A stretch of DNA of 64,000 bases, from contig NMRB01001281.1 in the NCBI GenBank assembly GCA_002633025.1, positions 43,245 to 107,244 of the forward strand, given 5' to 3'. Positions within the stretch are counted from its first letter, which is position 1. The number at the start of each line of letters is the position of its first letter. Made by a program: the position numbers and the translations under genes. Of this stretch, positions 26,110 to 36,373 are shown one piece after another. The stretch is from Notospermus geniculatus (lineage: Eukaryota; Nemertea; Pilidiophora; Heteronemertea; Lineidae). Below the pieces are notes generated by a model. It saw only the letters and a program-made list of their open reading frames with translations, was not told where the DNA came from and ran no database searches.

Positions 26110-29100
26110 ATACTGGTGCGTACATAGCCATACGCAGCGAACAATACGCTAGCGGTTTGAAGGATTGGAAAGGGAGGGAAGGGCGCTACAGAGGACTGGT
26201 TTCGGAGTTAGTTGTAACTTTCAATAGGCCCCTGTCATGCCTATCCCATGAATTAATGACCACAGCTGGTATTACGTAACTCCCGTCTGGCGGACGTGTC
26301 GCTAGCCATATCCAGTCGTCTAGTCGTGAGGGACGGTGGTGTTTTGCTCGTTCCGAGATCATGGTGGACTCTGGCTGGATATTTTCAAGAAGAAAGGACA
26401 CAGAACGACTGTGTAGGTACCCTAACATTCCCGATATATCGAATTCTTCTCTAGGATGAAAACCTTTGGGTATACGGTAGATGAACTTAGGAAAGTTAGG
26501 AAAAACGGCCACACTGAAAAACGTTACACCGGCCATAAACTCCTCCACGCCGCAACCTGTTGACCTTTCCGTGTCTTGTCCGCAAATGTCTTGACGGCTT
26601 CGCGCACTCGCTTATTTTGATCTGCATCGGCTCCGCGTTTTCCTGAAACAGTCCGCGTGGTTTCTGCTTGCCTTCGCGAAGCTGCCCGCACCGCGGAAGC
26701 TTTCAGGAGCGTTTGCAGAAGTGTTACAGGAAGGCGGGATGTCCTGACGATGTCCGCACGACAATGCAGGCAAGTTGCCGAAGGTGTCGGGAAGTTCATT
26801 TCCGCGTCGAAATTTTGGTCTCGATCAAAATTTGGATGCGGAAATTTCGCCCTCTCCCGAACGTGCGGAAATGCCGGGAATTGCTAAGACAGTGAACGGA
26901 ATCTTTCAAGAATATGCGGAGAGGTTGCGGAATGAATGCGGAATTGCTAAATTTGCGTTCCGCGTCTTGTCCGCGCCCTAGTGGACGCTAGGTTTAAACG
27001 CAGCTTTATGTTTCAAGTTTGTCCGACGTGCGGAGAGTAGGGCTTTTTCCACAATGGGCGGGTCGGCGTTCTAAAAATAGGTTCATTTACATGGGGATAA
27101 ACCAATCGGGTGCAGAAGTCGCACAGACAGTGCCTGTTCTTGTAGGCCTAAGCGGAGTGGCGGATCAGTCTATCAAATTACGGGAAGAATCGAATGAGTA
27201 GGATTTTGCTACGGTTTGGTTCCATCAGGGTCTTCGAGGACCTCCAACCTGACCCGGGCACCCTGACCAATGGATGCACCCCTGCGCCCCCTTACATTTC
27301 AAGCACAAACTGAATTTCTCCCGCATTTTCAGAAAGAATGCGACTGAGTCTTCTGGTTTTTTTCATTCCAGCGATTTGCGGTGCGACGGGCGCGTGTGAG
27401 CGCGGCGAGATGAGGACGCTAGGCCACCTGGCTACAACCAACGGAACTTCGAAACGCATGTTTCTCAAAATACAGTTTCATGCCATACGATTTATCTGTC
27501 TGACTCTGTGACTGTGAATGAGATTGACATCCTGACATATCAAGGCCTAGTTACGTCACCGTTCGAACTACGCTCCCTACACGATAGGAATGCTTGTCAG
27601 GGCAAGCTGAAGACGAGATGAAACGTCGGACATTACCCAACAAATAGGACTGTGGTCAGACATGTCAGATCCGTCCGACTTTAACTAAACAGCGGAGAAG
27701 TCCTAACTAAACTGTAGTTTGGAACGCCTGCAGAGACCGGGATCTTTGCTGCCCCGACCCTCCCAGCAGAGAAAAGTTGAAACACAATTTAGTCTTGGCC
27801 AACGAACAGATAGCACCGGTAAGTAATAAGTTTGTTTACGTCCAAGTGCTACTTGCAGTACATAGGTAAAATACTTCTACTTCAGCTTCTATTGCTAGCG
27901 CCACCTGTGATGAAGTGACCGCACTAATATGAGCCTAATCTATCTGCCTTCAGGGTCTCTTTAATGTTCTATTAAAGGTGAATGATGGTGTTCGAGATAT
28001 GAGAAAAAAGCTTGATCTCTCTAGGCACACTGTAAAATACTATCGCCTGTGCCATTGCGCAAGGTGTAAGCCATTAACTCAGCCCATTGAGAGCAAATTT
28101 CACTTCTCTAAATCTAAAGCTTGATTCGCCCTTCGTTTTTTCTGCATTTCATACATTTAGGGCCGATTTCTCAAATAATATTGACAGTTCTACAGAGAGT
28201 TTGACGTTGTCTTTTATTTTTCAGCAAGCGAGTTCAAACTTCAAGGGAGTGAACGGGCGAAACGTCTGACTGCATTCGGAGCCGTTTGCGAATGCAGAAT
28301 GCCGTTTGCGAAGCGAGGACTTGGATTGCACATGCCGCCCATAGGAATCAATATGACTGTTACGAGGCGAACACGTCGATTACATAACAAACATGTTACG
28401 TAGGATCATTCTATTCGATTGTACGATTAACGTTTTCGTCGTCGGAATCATCTATCGGACGGTGACGAGGCGAGGTGAGGTGAAGAATAATGGATTAATT
28501 CTTTTTTTGGATTATGTGGAATACATGACATCATCATCATCTAAGCATCGGAAAAGTCCTCGCCGAAGACATGGAACTAGGTACAGGACTACCTATTGTG
28601 GGCCATTGCACAATAGACCTGAGTTGGAACGCCACTTTTGCACTGGTCTAACATGGGGTGAGCAGTGGTGTTCCTGGGTAATTTTTTAGGTTGGTTAAGA
28701 TTTTTACACGATCCCCCCGCCTTTTTTATCATTTTAACACCTCTTGCTGAACTGAATGAAACAGAAAATGAAAATCTAGGACACAAAGCATTAAAACAGC
28801 CAATGAAAACGTAGAACACAAAAGCAGCATGATAAAGCCAATGAAAAACCGGAATACAAAAGAATCGAAAACCTCCCCAAAGTTTCACATATCTGCTGCC
28901 ATTGTTTCATTCAGTCTATGCCGTTTATTTCAGGTTTAGTTGGCCTTGTGGGTGTGTCAATTCGACCCACTGACTTCGTCGGACATGCGCAGTTGTTGCG
29001 GTCTTAGCCAAGCGGATGGCACGTAAAATGAAAAGCAGTTTGAGCCAAGTGGATGGCACTTAGATATTAGGCCTACATATCGCAAGCTGAATCTGCATCT

Positions 29101-29676
29101 AAATTAGACACGTTTAGAAGCAGGTTCGGCTTGTATAGGCCTACGTTTTCGTATGAATGTCTTCAATTTTCAGCGCAGCTGCGGTCGACCGGGACCGCGT
29201 AGCTGCTTCCAGTAAGTCAGTGGGCTCCACCCACTGTTCAGCCAAAGGTGATCTCGGGTGTATACATGTCCACTCTCGTCTTAAGAAACCTAAACCAGCT
29301 ATCTAGGTTCTCATGTATACACATACTGGACATGATCTCTTCTTTTCAGCCATGTAACTAATCATCCCTCATTTCAGCGGGTCTAGCTGTCCTTTAACAC
29401 GATGCACATTTTGGTCGGTACACGCCCTATAAGTTATAGGGCGCGTAGCATGCTCCGCCAGTCTCTGTATAAATGCTGCACGCAAGGACAGCTGAGGGCG
29501 GACAGGGGTGTGGGGTGTTCTCTACGTACCTAATCACAAATTCATTTCAGGAACACCATATATGCTCACAAGAAGAAGTCTTGTAGCATATATTCAGTAA
29601 AGCAGATACATAAGTGATGAAAGGGAAGGGTGCACATTTCAACTGCATGTGTCGTGACCCTTTTTTCTTTTATAAA
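26110..29676. other. Long gene-poor stretch
   Basis: No gene established. At 26540-26990 many overlapping frames arise from recurring GCGGAA/TTCCGC words, so they are compositional. A good donor (CACCGGTAAGTAA) lies at about 27820. A frame at 28525 reads MTSSSSKHRKSPRRR, RS-like, with only a weak donor after it. A small inverted pair (GTGTATACATG/CATGTATACAC) lies at 29258-29322. Confidence 0.35.
27338..27511 (+). CDS. Candidate short secreted peptide or signal-peptide exon
   Basis: A 57-codon frame starts MRLSLLVFFIPAICG, which has the shape of a signal peptide: a basic residue, nine or more hydrophobic residues, then small residues before a likely cut near CGA or TGA. The rest is short, with three Cys and no recognised motif, and ends in TGA. 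The start context (AGAAAGAATGC) is moderate. It may be chance in a repeat-rich region, so confidence is low. Confidence 0.2.
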   Translation: MRLSLLVFFIPAICGATGACERGEMRTLGHLATTNGTSKRMFLKIQFHAIRFICLTL

Positions 29677-29826
29677 CTCTTTAAGGGGAGTTTATTTTGA
29701 GGAGCACACTTCTACTGCTTTTGGGAGATCGTTACTGAAATGAGGGGGAAAGGTCCTGGTTCAAAAAGGCGCCATCTTTGAGTTATTCCTGTAACCTCCG
29801 ATAGTTGGCGCTCTCCCCTTAAAGAG
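29677..29826. repeat. Inverted repeat of about 150 bp
   Basis: CTCTTTAAGGGGAG at the left pairs with CTCCCCTTAAAGAG at the right. Interior is unique. Probable small palindromic element. Confidence 0.6.
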
Positions 29827-30228
29827 TACAAAACCAAACGAAATATTGCCATTTTGAATAAGAAGGCAATCCATTGGGTTACACCATGCAGGTTGTTTTT
29901 GAATCAGTTCAAAAAGACATGAGAAAACAGCGCTTTTTGAGCGGGTTCAAATCATAATAGGCCAATCTGCACATAACGTTTTTGGGGTGGAGGGGAACTA
30001 GAGATTGGTCCTCACCGGAGAAATTTCAGATGTGCTATTGGTGGACTTGGGGAGGTGCCATCATAGCGGTCGGAATTCCTTCTGAAGACCAAACATTCAG
30101 TAACTAACACCGCGCTCTGGCAGCGGCCCTTCTATCAGTNGGAACTTCACGTTTTGGCAGAGGAACATCATATGACGTGGAAGTACCCACGCGGCAGAGA
30201 GTACGTGGAGCTACAGGGGCCATATTCA

Positions 30229-30320
30229 TAAAATACTTAAGTCTAAGTATGACACTTATCCTTTGTTAAACACAAAAGATAAGCATCACACTTTGACTTA
30301 AGTATGTTTATGAATATGGA
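30229..30320. mobile_element. Palindromic MITE, CCATATTCATAAA family copy 1
   Basis: CCATATTCATAAAATACTTA pairs with the right end, and GACACTTATC/GATAAGCATC pair inside. A second full copy is at 30597-30697 and a 5' half at 38588-38633. Both full copies are followed by AACCAGAGG, as if insertion came first and the host repeat was then amplified. Confidence 0.8.
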
Positions 30321-30596
30321 ACCAGAGGGACATCATGGTGCCTGGAGGAACCTCACGCCAGAGGCCCTGCTTCAGAGGGACATCATGCTGCCTGATGGAA
30401 TCTCACGCCAGAGGTCCTCCTTCAGAGGGACATCGTGCTGTCTGGAGGAACCTCACGCTGGAGGCCCTGGTCAGAGGGACATCGTTGCTCATGATTGAAA
30501 TTCTGAAAATTTGATGGATTATAAACAGTTACCATTTATCATTCCAGGGAAATGGCCTGCCACAATTCCAGTCTGTCCTCCAGATGGCGCCAGGGC

Positions 30597-30697
30597 CCAT
30601 ATTCATAAAACTACTTAATTCTAAGTGTGACACTTATCCTTTGTTAAACACAAAAGATGACTATGACACTTTGACTTAAGTATGTTTATGAATATGG
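30597..30697. mobile_element. Palindromic MITE, CCATATTCATAAA family copy 2
   Basis: Same family as 30229-30320, with only a few differences. Flanked on the right by the same array words. Confidence 0.8.
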
Positions 30698-31449
30698 AAC
30701 CAGAGGTCTGAAAGCAGTGCGAGGAGAAGTTCACCATTCCCGGGAAGAAGGTCGTGGTGCATTGGGAACCTGACCGGCGGCGAACCGGGGTCTTCCTCAG
30801 GCACTTTGGATGACCGACGGCAAAGAGGAAATTTTTGGTGCCGACATCCTGAAGACGCTGACTTTGAAGAGGAATATCCTGCTATTACTATGTAGATGTA
30901 TTTATTATTATGTGACCCGCTCTGGCAAAAGCAGACGAATGTCGCTCTCAGCTTGGAAGGTTGAGACCAAATGTTTGTCTCTTTCAGTACCGTCTGTCTA
31001 TTATGAAATCTGAAACGATTTATTTCTTCCATTCTCGCCTGGTGTCATCTTAGTTCGTTGAGGCTCACATTCTGAGCGACATGCGGCTGTTTTTGCCAGA
31101 GCGGGTCACATATGTGAACTTCCCTCAATGTATCTGTAATTCATACTTTCAGCTCCTGAAATGAACATCATGGTGGAAAGAACGTTACGACAGAGTTGCG
31201 CACTCACTTCAGAAGGACAATCGTGGTAGCTGGTGGAACCTTACGGTGGAGTTTCACGCTTCAGAAGGACAATCGTGGTGTCTGAAGGAACCTTACGGTG
31301 GAGTTTCACGCTTCAGAAGGACAATCGTGGTAGCTGGTGGAACCTTGGTGGAGTTTCACGCTTCAGAAGGACAATCGTGGTGTCTGAAGGAACCTTACGG
31401 TGGAACTTCACGCTTCAGAGGGAAAATCGTGGTGTCTGAAACCTCTTTC

Positions 31450-31944
31450 AGAGGTGTGCTTGGAGGAACCTTGAACTTCACGCATCAGAGGAACAATCGT
31501 ATGGCAAGCCGTTTACTTCAAAATGTCAAGAACAAAAAAACACAAAGTTAGCAAAAACAAAGTCAGAAGAAATAGTATTTCAATTCAAAAACATAAAAGG
31601 AGTTGAAAATTATTTTTAAAGAGTTATAAAAAACAGTCATAAAAATAAGCTAATAATAGAAAGAAATGAAATGAGCTAATAATAGAAAAAAAAAGTAAAG
31701 TTGAAAATTATTTTTAAAGAGTTGTAAAAACACACAGTCATAAAAACCAAAACAAAAATGAGTTTTAAAACTGAGTTAGAATTAAGCTAATAATAAAAAA
31801 GTAAAGTTGAACATTATTTTTAAAGAGTTATAAAAACAGTCATAAAAACCAAAACAAAAATGAGTTTTAAACTGAGTTAGAAATACATGTAAGCTAATAA
31901 TAGAAAACAAAGTCAGACTAAAACAAATGAATCGACAGAAAAAA
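31450..31944. repeat. AT-rich direct duplication, copy 1
   Basis: Matches 32251-32738 at well over 95% identity by eye. The block has 'ttgaaaattatttttaaagag' units recurring about every 120 bases, three times. It ends at an N (31945), where a palindromic element fragment begins, so the copy number may be partly an assembly product. Confidence 0.75.
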
Positions 31945-31945
31945 N

Positions 31946-32131
31946 GGCGAAGCGTCAAAACGCTCACGCTACCGCTTCTGTGGAAACGGGCCTTTAAGGC
32001 TCGTTTCCACAGACGCGTTTCACGCTGCGTGATGCGTCAAATCTTATGTTATTTTCCGCCGCTCTGCTTCCAAACAATGGGCGAAGCGTCAAAACGCTCA
32101 CGCTACCGCTTCTGTGGAAACGGGCCTTTAC
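31946..32131. mobile_element. Palindromic element plus partial duplicate (GTTTCCACAGA family)
   Basis: TAAGGCTCGTTTCCACAGACG (about 31994) and its complement ending at 32131 form one hairpin element. The right half (GCGAAGCGTCAAAACGCTC ... GGAAACGGGCCTTTA) also occurs alone at 31946-31997, directly after the N. This fits a duplication of array plus element. Confidence 0.65.
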
Positions 32132-32250
32132 GGTGGAGTTTCACGCTTCAGAAGGACAATCGTGGTGTCTGAAGGAACCTTACGGTGGAGTTTCACGCTT
32201 CAGAGGGAAAATCGTGGTGTCTGAAACCTCACGGTGGAACTTCACGTTTC

Positions 32251-32738
32251 AGAGGTGTGCTTGGAGGAACCTTGAACTTCACGCATCAGAGGGACAATCG
32301 TATGGCAAGCCATTTACTTCAAAATGTCAAGAACAAAAAAACACAAAGTTAGCAAAAACAAAGTCAGAAGAAATAGTATTTCAATTCAAAAACATAAAAG
32401 GAGTTGAAAATTATTTTTAAAGAGTTATAAAAAACAGTCATAAAAAATAAGCTAATAATAGAAAGAAATGAGCTAATAATAGAAAAAAAGGTAAAGTTGA
32501 AAATTATTTTTAAAGAGTTGTAAAAACACAGTCATAAAAACCAAAACAAAAATGAGTTTTAAAACTGAGTTAGAATTAAGCTAATAATAAAAAAGTAAAG
32601 TTGAAAATTATTTTTAAAGAGTTATAAAAACAGTCATAAAAACCAAAACAAAAATGAGTTTTAAACTGAGTTAGAAATACATGTAAGCTAATAATAGAAA
32701 ACAAAGTCAGACTTAAACAAATGAATCGACAGAAAAAA
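32251..32738. repeat. AT-rich direct duplication, copy 2
   Basis: Second copy of 31450-31944; here the sequence continues past the homologous end into unique DNA (AACACAGTGGAAAAATG), so this copy is probably the original context. Confidence 0.75.
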
Positions 32739-33423
32739 CACAGTGGAAAAATGTTAAAAATAAAGTCGAACATTATGACGTCACCACTTATACTCCATGC
32801 CAAGTTTCAATCATAATTTTCAACTTTACTTTTTATGTTTTTGAATTGAGAAATATTTCTTCTCACTTCGTTTTTTTTGCTAAGTTCGATTGTGTTTTTT
32901 GTTCTTGACATTTTGAAGCAAACGGCGTGCCATATCGTGATGTCCGGAAGAACCTTACGGTGGAGCTTCAAGCGTCAGAGGAATCTTGTGGAACTATACG
33001 GTGGAGCTTCACGCTTCAGGGGACATTGTGGTGTCTAGAGGAACCATTCGCTGGAGCTTCACACTTCAGAGGGACAATGTGTCTGGTGGAACTTTACGAT
33101 GGATCTTCACGCTTCAGAGGGACATCGTGGTGCCAGGAATCTTATGGTGGAGTTTCACGCTTCAGAGAGACGTCGTGGTGTCAGGAGGAACCTGACCCCG
33201 GGAACCTGACGGTGGAGCTTCACGCTTCAGAGGGACATTTTGGTGTATGAAGGAACCTTACGGTGGAGTTCCCTGCCATGGAGGAACCTCACGATGTACC
33301 AGTCCTACTTCAGAGGCGGACATCTTGTGGTGTCTGTTGGAACCTTGCGGCATCCAAATTCCGCGAGCATTGAAGAGCGGTCGAACCTTCTGCTTCGTTG
33401 TACGTTCGATTGGTGATTCTAAA

Positions 33424-33573
33424 GCTTAGCGCACATGTCCGACAAAACTCAATGCGTTAGGGGTGTCTTTTAAAATCGACTGTCCCGGCTGAATGACTAG
33501 TCGACAGCGTTGGGTCAGTCGACTTTAAAAACACCCCTAACGGGTCGAGTTTTGTCGGACATGTGCGCTAAGC
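33424..33573. mobile_element. Palindromic MITE (150 bp)
   Basis: GCTTAGCGCACATGTCCGAC is mirrored at the right. Arms of about 58 bases include GTTAGGGGTGT. Single copy in the window. Confidence 0.85.
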
Positions 33574-33601
33574 CTAAGATCATTTTCTTTTCCGTTTTCA
33601 G

Positions 33602-33752
33602 GACTCTACCGGCGTCGATGCGTGTTGATGGTCCATGCAGTGTCTGCAGACGTCCTCCACCAGAGAAACAGCCCGCTAGAGTTTCGATGACGAAGGCGTC
33701 TTTACCTTGGGATGTCTTTGACAGGACCAAAAACTTATTAATCCAGAAGGAG
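33602..33752 (+). CDS. Candidate internal exon, product unknown
   Basis: Bounded by a good acceptor (TTTTCCGTTTTCAG) and a GTGCGT donor. The open frame reads ASMRVDGPCSVCRRPPPEKQ and then KASLPWDVFDRTKNLLIQKE, which has coding-like composition and a CxxC-type pair. No neighbouring exon was recognised on either side, and a palindromic element lies directly upstream. Could be chance. Confidence 0.25.
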
Positions 33753-34089
33753 GTGCGTTCACTTCTCAGAAATACCGGTCTGCTTATAAACTCCGCTACC
33801 GCTAGCGGAACCAATCTGCCGATAGAATCTTCTCAACCGCGACTTCCCCCCTACTGGAGGAGTAGTACCATAAATTCTCAGGGTGGGATAAACTTAACAA
33901 AAGTGTGATTGACACCAGAAAAAACGAATGAGGTGAAGACCACAGGGCGATGTCGCCACTAATAGAGATATCAGGTTCATGGTTAATAATGTCTGTTTTG
34001 TTTTCCAGCACCCAATTTTGTTGTTCGGAATGCTTGGTCGAACCCATTGATGTGTCGCGCTTTGGAGGGTGGAGTTCCTGATAGGCTAA

Positions 34090-34115
34090 CCATGGAGGTA
34101 TAAATACCTCCATGG
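34090..34115. repeat. Perfect 26-bp palindrome
   Basis: CCATGGAGGTAT followed by AA and ATACCTCCATGG; flanked by GGCTAA on both sides in near-inverted form. Confidence 0.7.
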
Positions 34116-34477
34116 GCTAACTGAAGCCCGGACCAACGTTGTTGAGGATCTCCAAGATTCATTTTTGTAAACATTGGACAATTTCGTTTGTATTGATGTC
34201 TGTTACGTCACTTGAATGACGTCGCCACGTTACTGGTGGCAGCACAGTTTTCAGGGAAGATAGTGGCGCCATCACATCTGGAATCTGATTTTCTCCTGCG
34301 ATTCTTAGAACAATTAGCGTGTTCGTTTACTTGCCTGGGCCTCCCCCGGGTGAGACCCANTTGGCAAACCTGGGGACGCGAAGTCTGACGGGAAAGGCGT
34401 TGAATGATGAAAAGTAATCTTGTTAAACGTAGTTTCCGATAGAGGGCCACCAGTGACACGCAGTCACAAAATCTAAA

Positions 34478-34536
34478 AACGGTATCAAACAAGGTGGTGT
34501 GTTATCACCAATCCTCTTCTGTATGGTCGAGGATTT
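34478..34536 (+). pseudogene. Non-LTR (LINE) reverse transcriptase fragment
   Basis: The frame reads NGIKQGGVLSPILFCMVEDF. The block GxKQGGVLSPxLF is the conserved segment upstream of the catalytic YxDD motif in LINE reverse transcriptases. A stop lies just before it and no further domain is recognisable within several hundred bases on either side, so this is a short dead remnant. Confidence 0.7.
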
Positions 34537-35368
34537 TTTCCAAATACAACTATCCTCATTTGGCCACCGGGAGCGCTCCTAACCACTACCAAATATGGTA
34601 AATATACGTTAATGTATACGACACGGGAAATTCCCTGGATGACAGCTTCGCACGTTGTGACCTACTCCCAACCGCGGGAAATTTATCTTCATCCAGTGAG
34701 CAGCGAAAAGAAACCAGCGTTCAATCCCTGTCATTTCTAACAAGAGTCCCTACGTTTTGACCCAACCGTCCCCACCATGTACTGCTCGAGCATGGAGGAT
34801 GCCTTGGACCTCCTAAAAAGCATGAGTTTAAAACAAACGCGGAGTTTGTGCACTATTTTGGCCCACCGATCAAGAAATTCGGAATAACATGGTGAGATTC
34901 TGCATGAAAAGTGAAACCGATGTCCATGACCTAAATAGCATCAGCATGATTGTCCTGATATACATGTAGTACAGACACAGCAGAATGATTTAGGCCTACC
35001 GTAAAGTTCAGCTGATATGACTAAGACGAATCGTATGTGGGGTCAGGGCCTACTCTCCGGTTAGATCTATTTCCATCCTGCAAATACTCCATAGTAATAT
35101 GACGGAGGAGATTTTTTAACTAATGAAGTATTATTTTTGATAAAAAATGAATAAACAATGGTAAGCCTTAAAGCTGAACTGCATGAACAAAAATCCCCCA
35201 TGCGACGAGCAAGAGAAATGCTAACGCCCTGCGAACACTTCAAACGAAGGCTCAGAACATGATAGACCCCACGATGCCAGGAGGGCGCCACCTTATTTGT
35301 CTTTAAGCTATCAAGGTGTCAACATCCTCTGGTGAGCTCCTGCTGAACACTTTTTTTGAGAGAAAAAA

Positions 35369-35441
35369 GTTCGACCCAGCTGGGAATCGAACCCGCGCCA
35401 TGTCAGCTTTCCTCCACCGTCTCCCCATTCGGCCACCGAAC
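35369..35441 (-). tRNA. tRNA-like SINE head (pseudo-tRNA)
   Basis: A 73-base unit with GTTCG/CGAAC at its ends, an A box (GGTGGCCGAATGG) and a B box (GGTTCGATTCC). The T stem has mismatches and the acceptor pairs only over five bases. It should be read as part of a SINE, not a functional tRNA gene. Confidence 0.5.
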
Positions 35442-35547
35442 TTGTTGTTAGGCTTTCTGTGTTTTCTCTTATTCGTAGTATTATTATGTACAAGAAGTCG
35501 AAGGCCTCCGTCTATCACAAGCACAAATCATGTCCCTGTCAGCTGGC

Positions 35548-35617
35548 TCGTTTACCGAGTGGCTAGAGTGGTGGATTAAAAATCAGAAGGTCGACGGTTC
35601 GAATCCCGCCTAAATGA
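35548..35617 (+). tRNA. tRNA-like SINE head (pseudo-tRNA)
   Basis: TCGTTTA and TAAATGA pair over seven bases including one G-T. The A box region GAGTGGCTAGAGTGG and B box GGTTCGAATCC are clear. The anticodon and T stems are poor. SINE head. Confidence 0.5.
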
Positions 35618-35899
35618 CTATAATTTTTTTCTTTGAGTAGTGCATGAGGTATCCGGAGATGTTGACAGCTCTGTTGCCTTAAGACAAATAAGGTGGCGCC
35701 CTCCTGGCCTCGTTGGGTCTATTATGTTCTGAGCCTTCGTCGGTGGTGTTTGCAGGGCGTTAGCATTTCTCTTGCTCGTCGCACGGGGGCTTTTTGTTCA
35801 TACAGTTCAGCTTTTAAAAAGCCAGATACTGGGTGCTCTAGCGCGGAGTTGATTATTTTTTCATTTTTTTACATATCTTTCATCCTTACCCAGCAGCAG

Positions 35900-36171
35900 C
35901 AGGCGCGGATCCAGGATTCTTGGCAAAGAGGGGTCAGGGCCGCCGAAGGCGGTCGTTGCAGGCGGACGTCGACGATGCCGGCGCGGACGGGGGGTGTGGG
36001 GGACCTCCCCCAGAAAATTTTGAAATCTAGAAGGCCGTAGACGCGATTTCCTAGCATCTCAGTATCAAAATAGGAGCGTTATTTTGCGGGTTTTAGGCTT
36101 ACTGTCGCAAATTATTGAGAAAGAAAACAATTGGTGGTGGCGAGCAGGATCTGGATCTGGATCCGCGCCTG
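35900..36171. mobile_element. hAT-type MITE, CAGG...GGATCC ends, copy 2, with 8-bp target duplication
   Basis: Starts CAGGCGCGGATCC and ends GGATCCGCGCCTG. AGCAGCAG lies on both sides (35892-35899 and 36172-36179). The triplet-repeat character of the target makes the exact edge uncertain by a few bases. Ends in CAGG and an 8-bp duplication fit hAT transposons. Interior not coding. Confidence 0.75.
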
Positions 36172-36284
36172 AGCAGCAGCCGTCTGAACCCTGTAAAAAC
36201 CCGTAAAGGGAATAATGTATTACAAATTATTCATTGTTTACATTCATTGTTTGTAGGCCTACACAGGTTCTAGTGGTTAGATAA

Positions 36285-36373
36285 AGGACCACAGGTGCTT
36301 ACACACTTTATTGAGAATGTAGAAAAACTTTCTCTACATTGTCAGTAAAGTGTGTAAGGACCTGTGTGGTCCT
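36285..36373. mobile_element. Palindromic MITE (89 bp)
   Basis: AGGACCACAGGTGCTTACAC is mirrored with few mismatches; arms of about 40 bases reach almost to the centre (CTACATT/AATGTAG). Confidence 0.85.

Larger units (their letters stand above)
30320..33330. repeat. Minisatellite array (52-bp unit) with interspersed insertions
   Basis: Units follow the plan GGAACCTTACGGTGGAGTTT, CACGCTTCAGAAGGACA, ATCGTGGTGTCTGAA. In the clean core (31235, 31287, 31339, 31389) the spacing is 52, 52 and 50. Degenerate units occur at 30320-30490, 32130-32250 and 32935-33330. Because 52 is not a multiple of three, every frame is open in turn, which creates spurious ORFs with repetitive peptides. Insertions within the array are listed separately. 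Confidence 0.8.
35162..35823. mobile_element. Two tRNA-derived SINEs in head-to-head inverted arrangement
   Basis: The outer arms (about 35165-35305 and 35680-35823) are inverted copies of each other, sharing AGACAAATAAGGTGGCGCC and CTCTTGCTCGTCGCA. Inside each arm is a tRNA-like head with A and B boxes: minus strand 35441-35369 (TGGCCGAATGG, GGTTCGATTCC) and plus strand 35548-35617 (CGAGTGGCTAGAGTGG, GGTTCGAATCC). Each head reads outward into its own body, so polymerase III transcription would diverge. The two heads differ, so this is more likely two insertions of related elements than a recent palindromic duplication. Confidence 0.7.

Noticed and set aside
26186-26548. 120-codon minus-strand frame
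   Set aside because: No recognisable domain, no splice context and overlapped by other frames.
26657-26981. Three overlapping plus-strand frames of 68-76 codons
   Set aside because: Overlap in different frames in GCGGAA-rich DNA, so explained by base composition.
31233-32420. Frames of 60-124 codons with repeated FHASEGQSWCLKEPYGG peptides
   Set aside because: Products of the 52-bp minisatellite; the unit is not a multiple of three, so all frames show the same pattern.
35369-35617. Functional tRNA genes
   Set aside because: A and B boxes are present, but stems are mismatched and both lie inside repeated SINE bodies.
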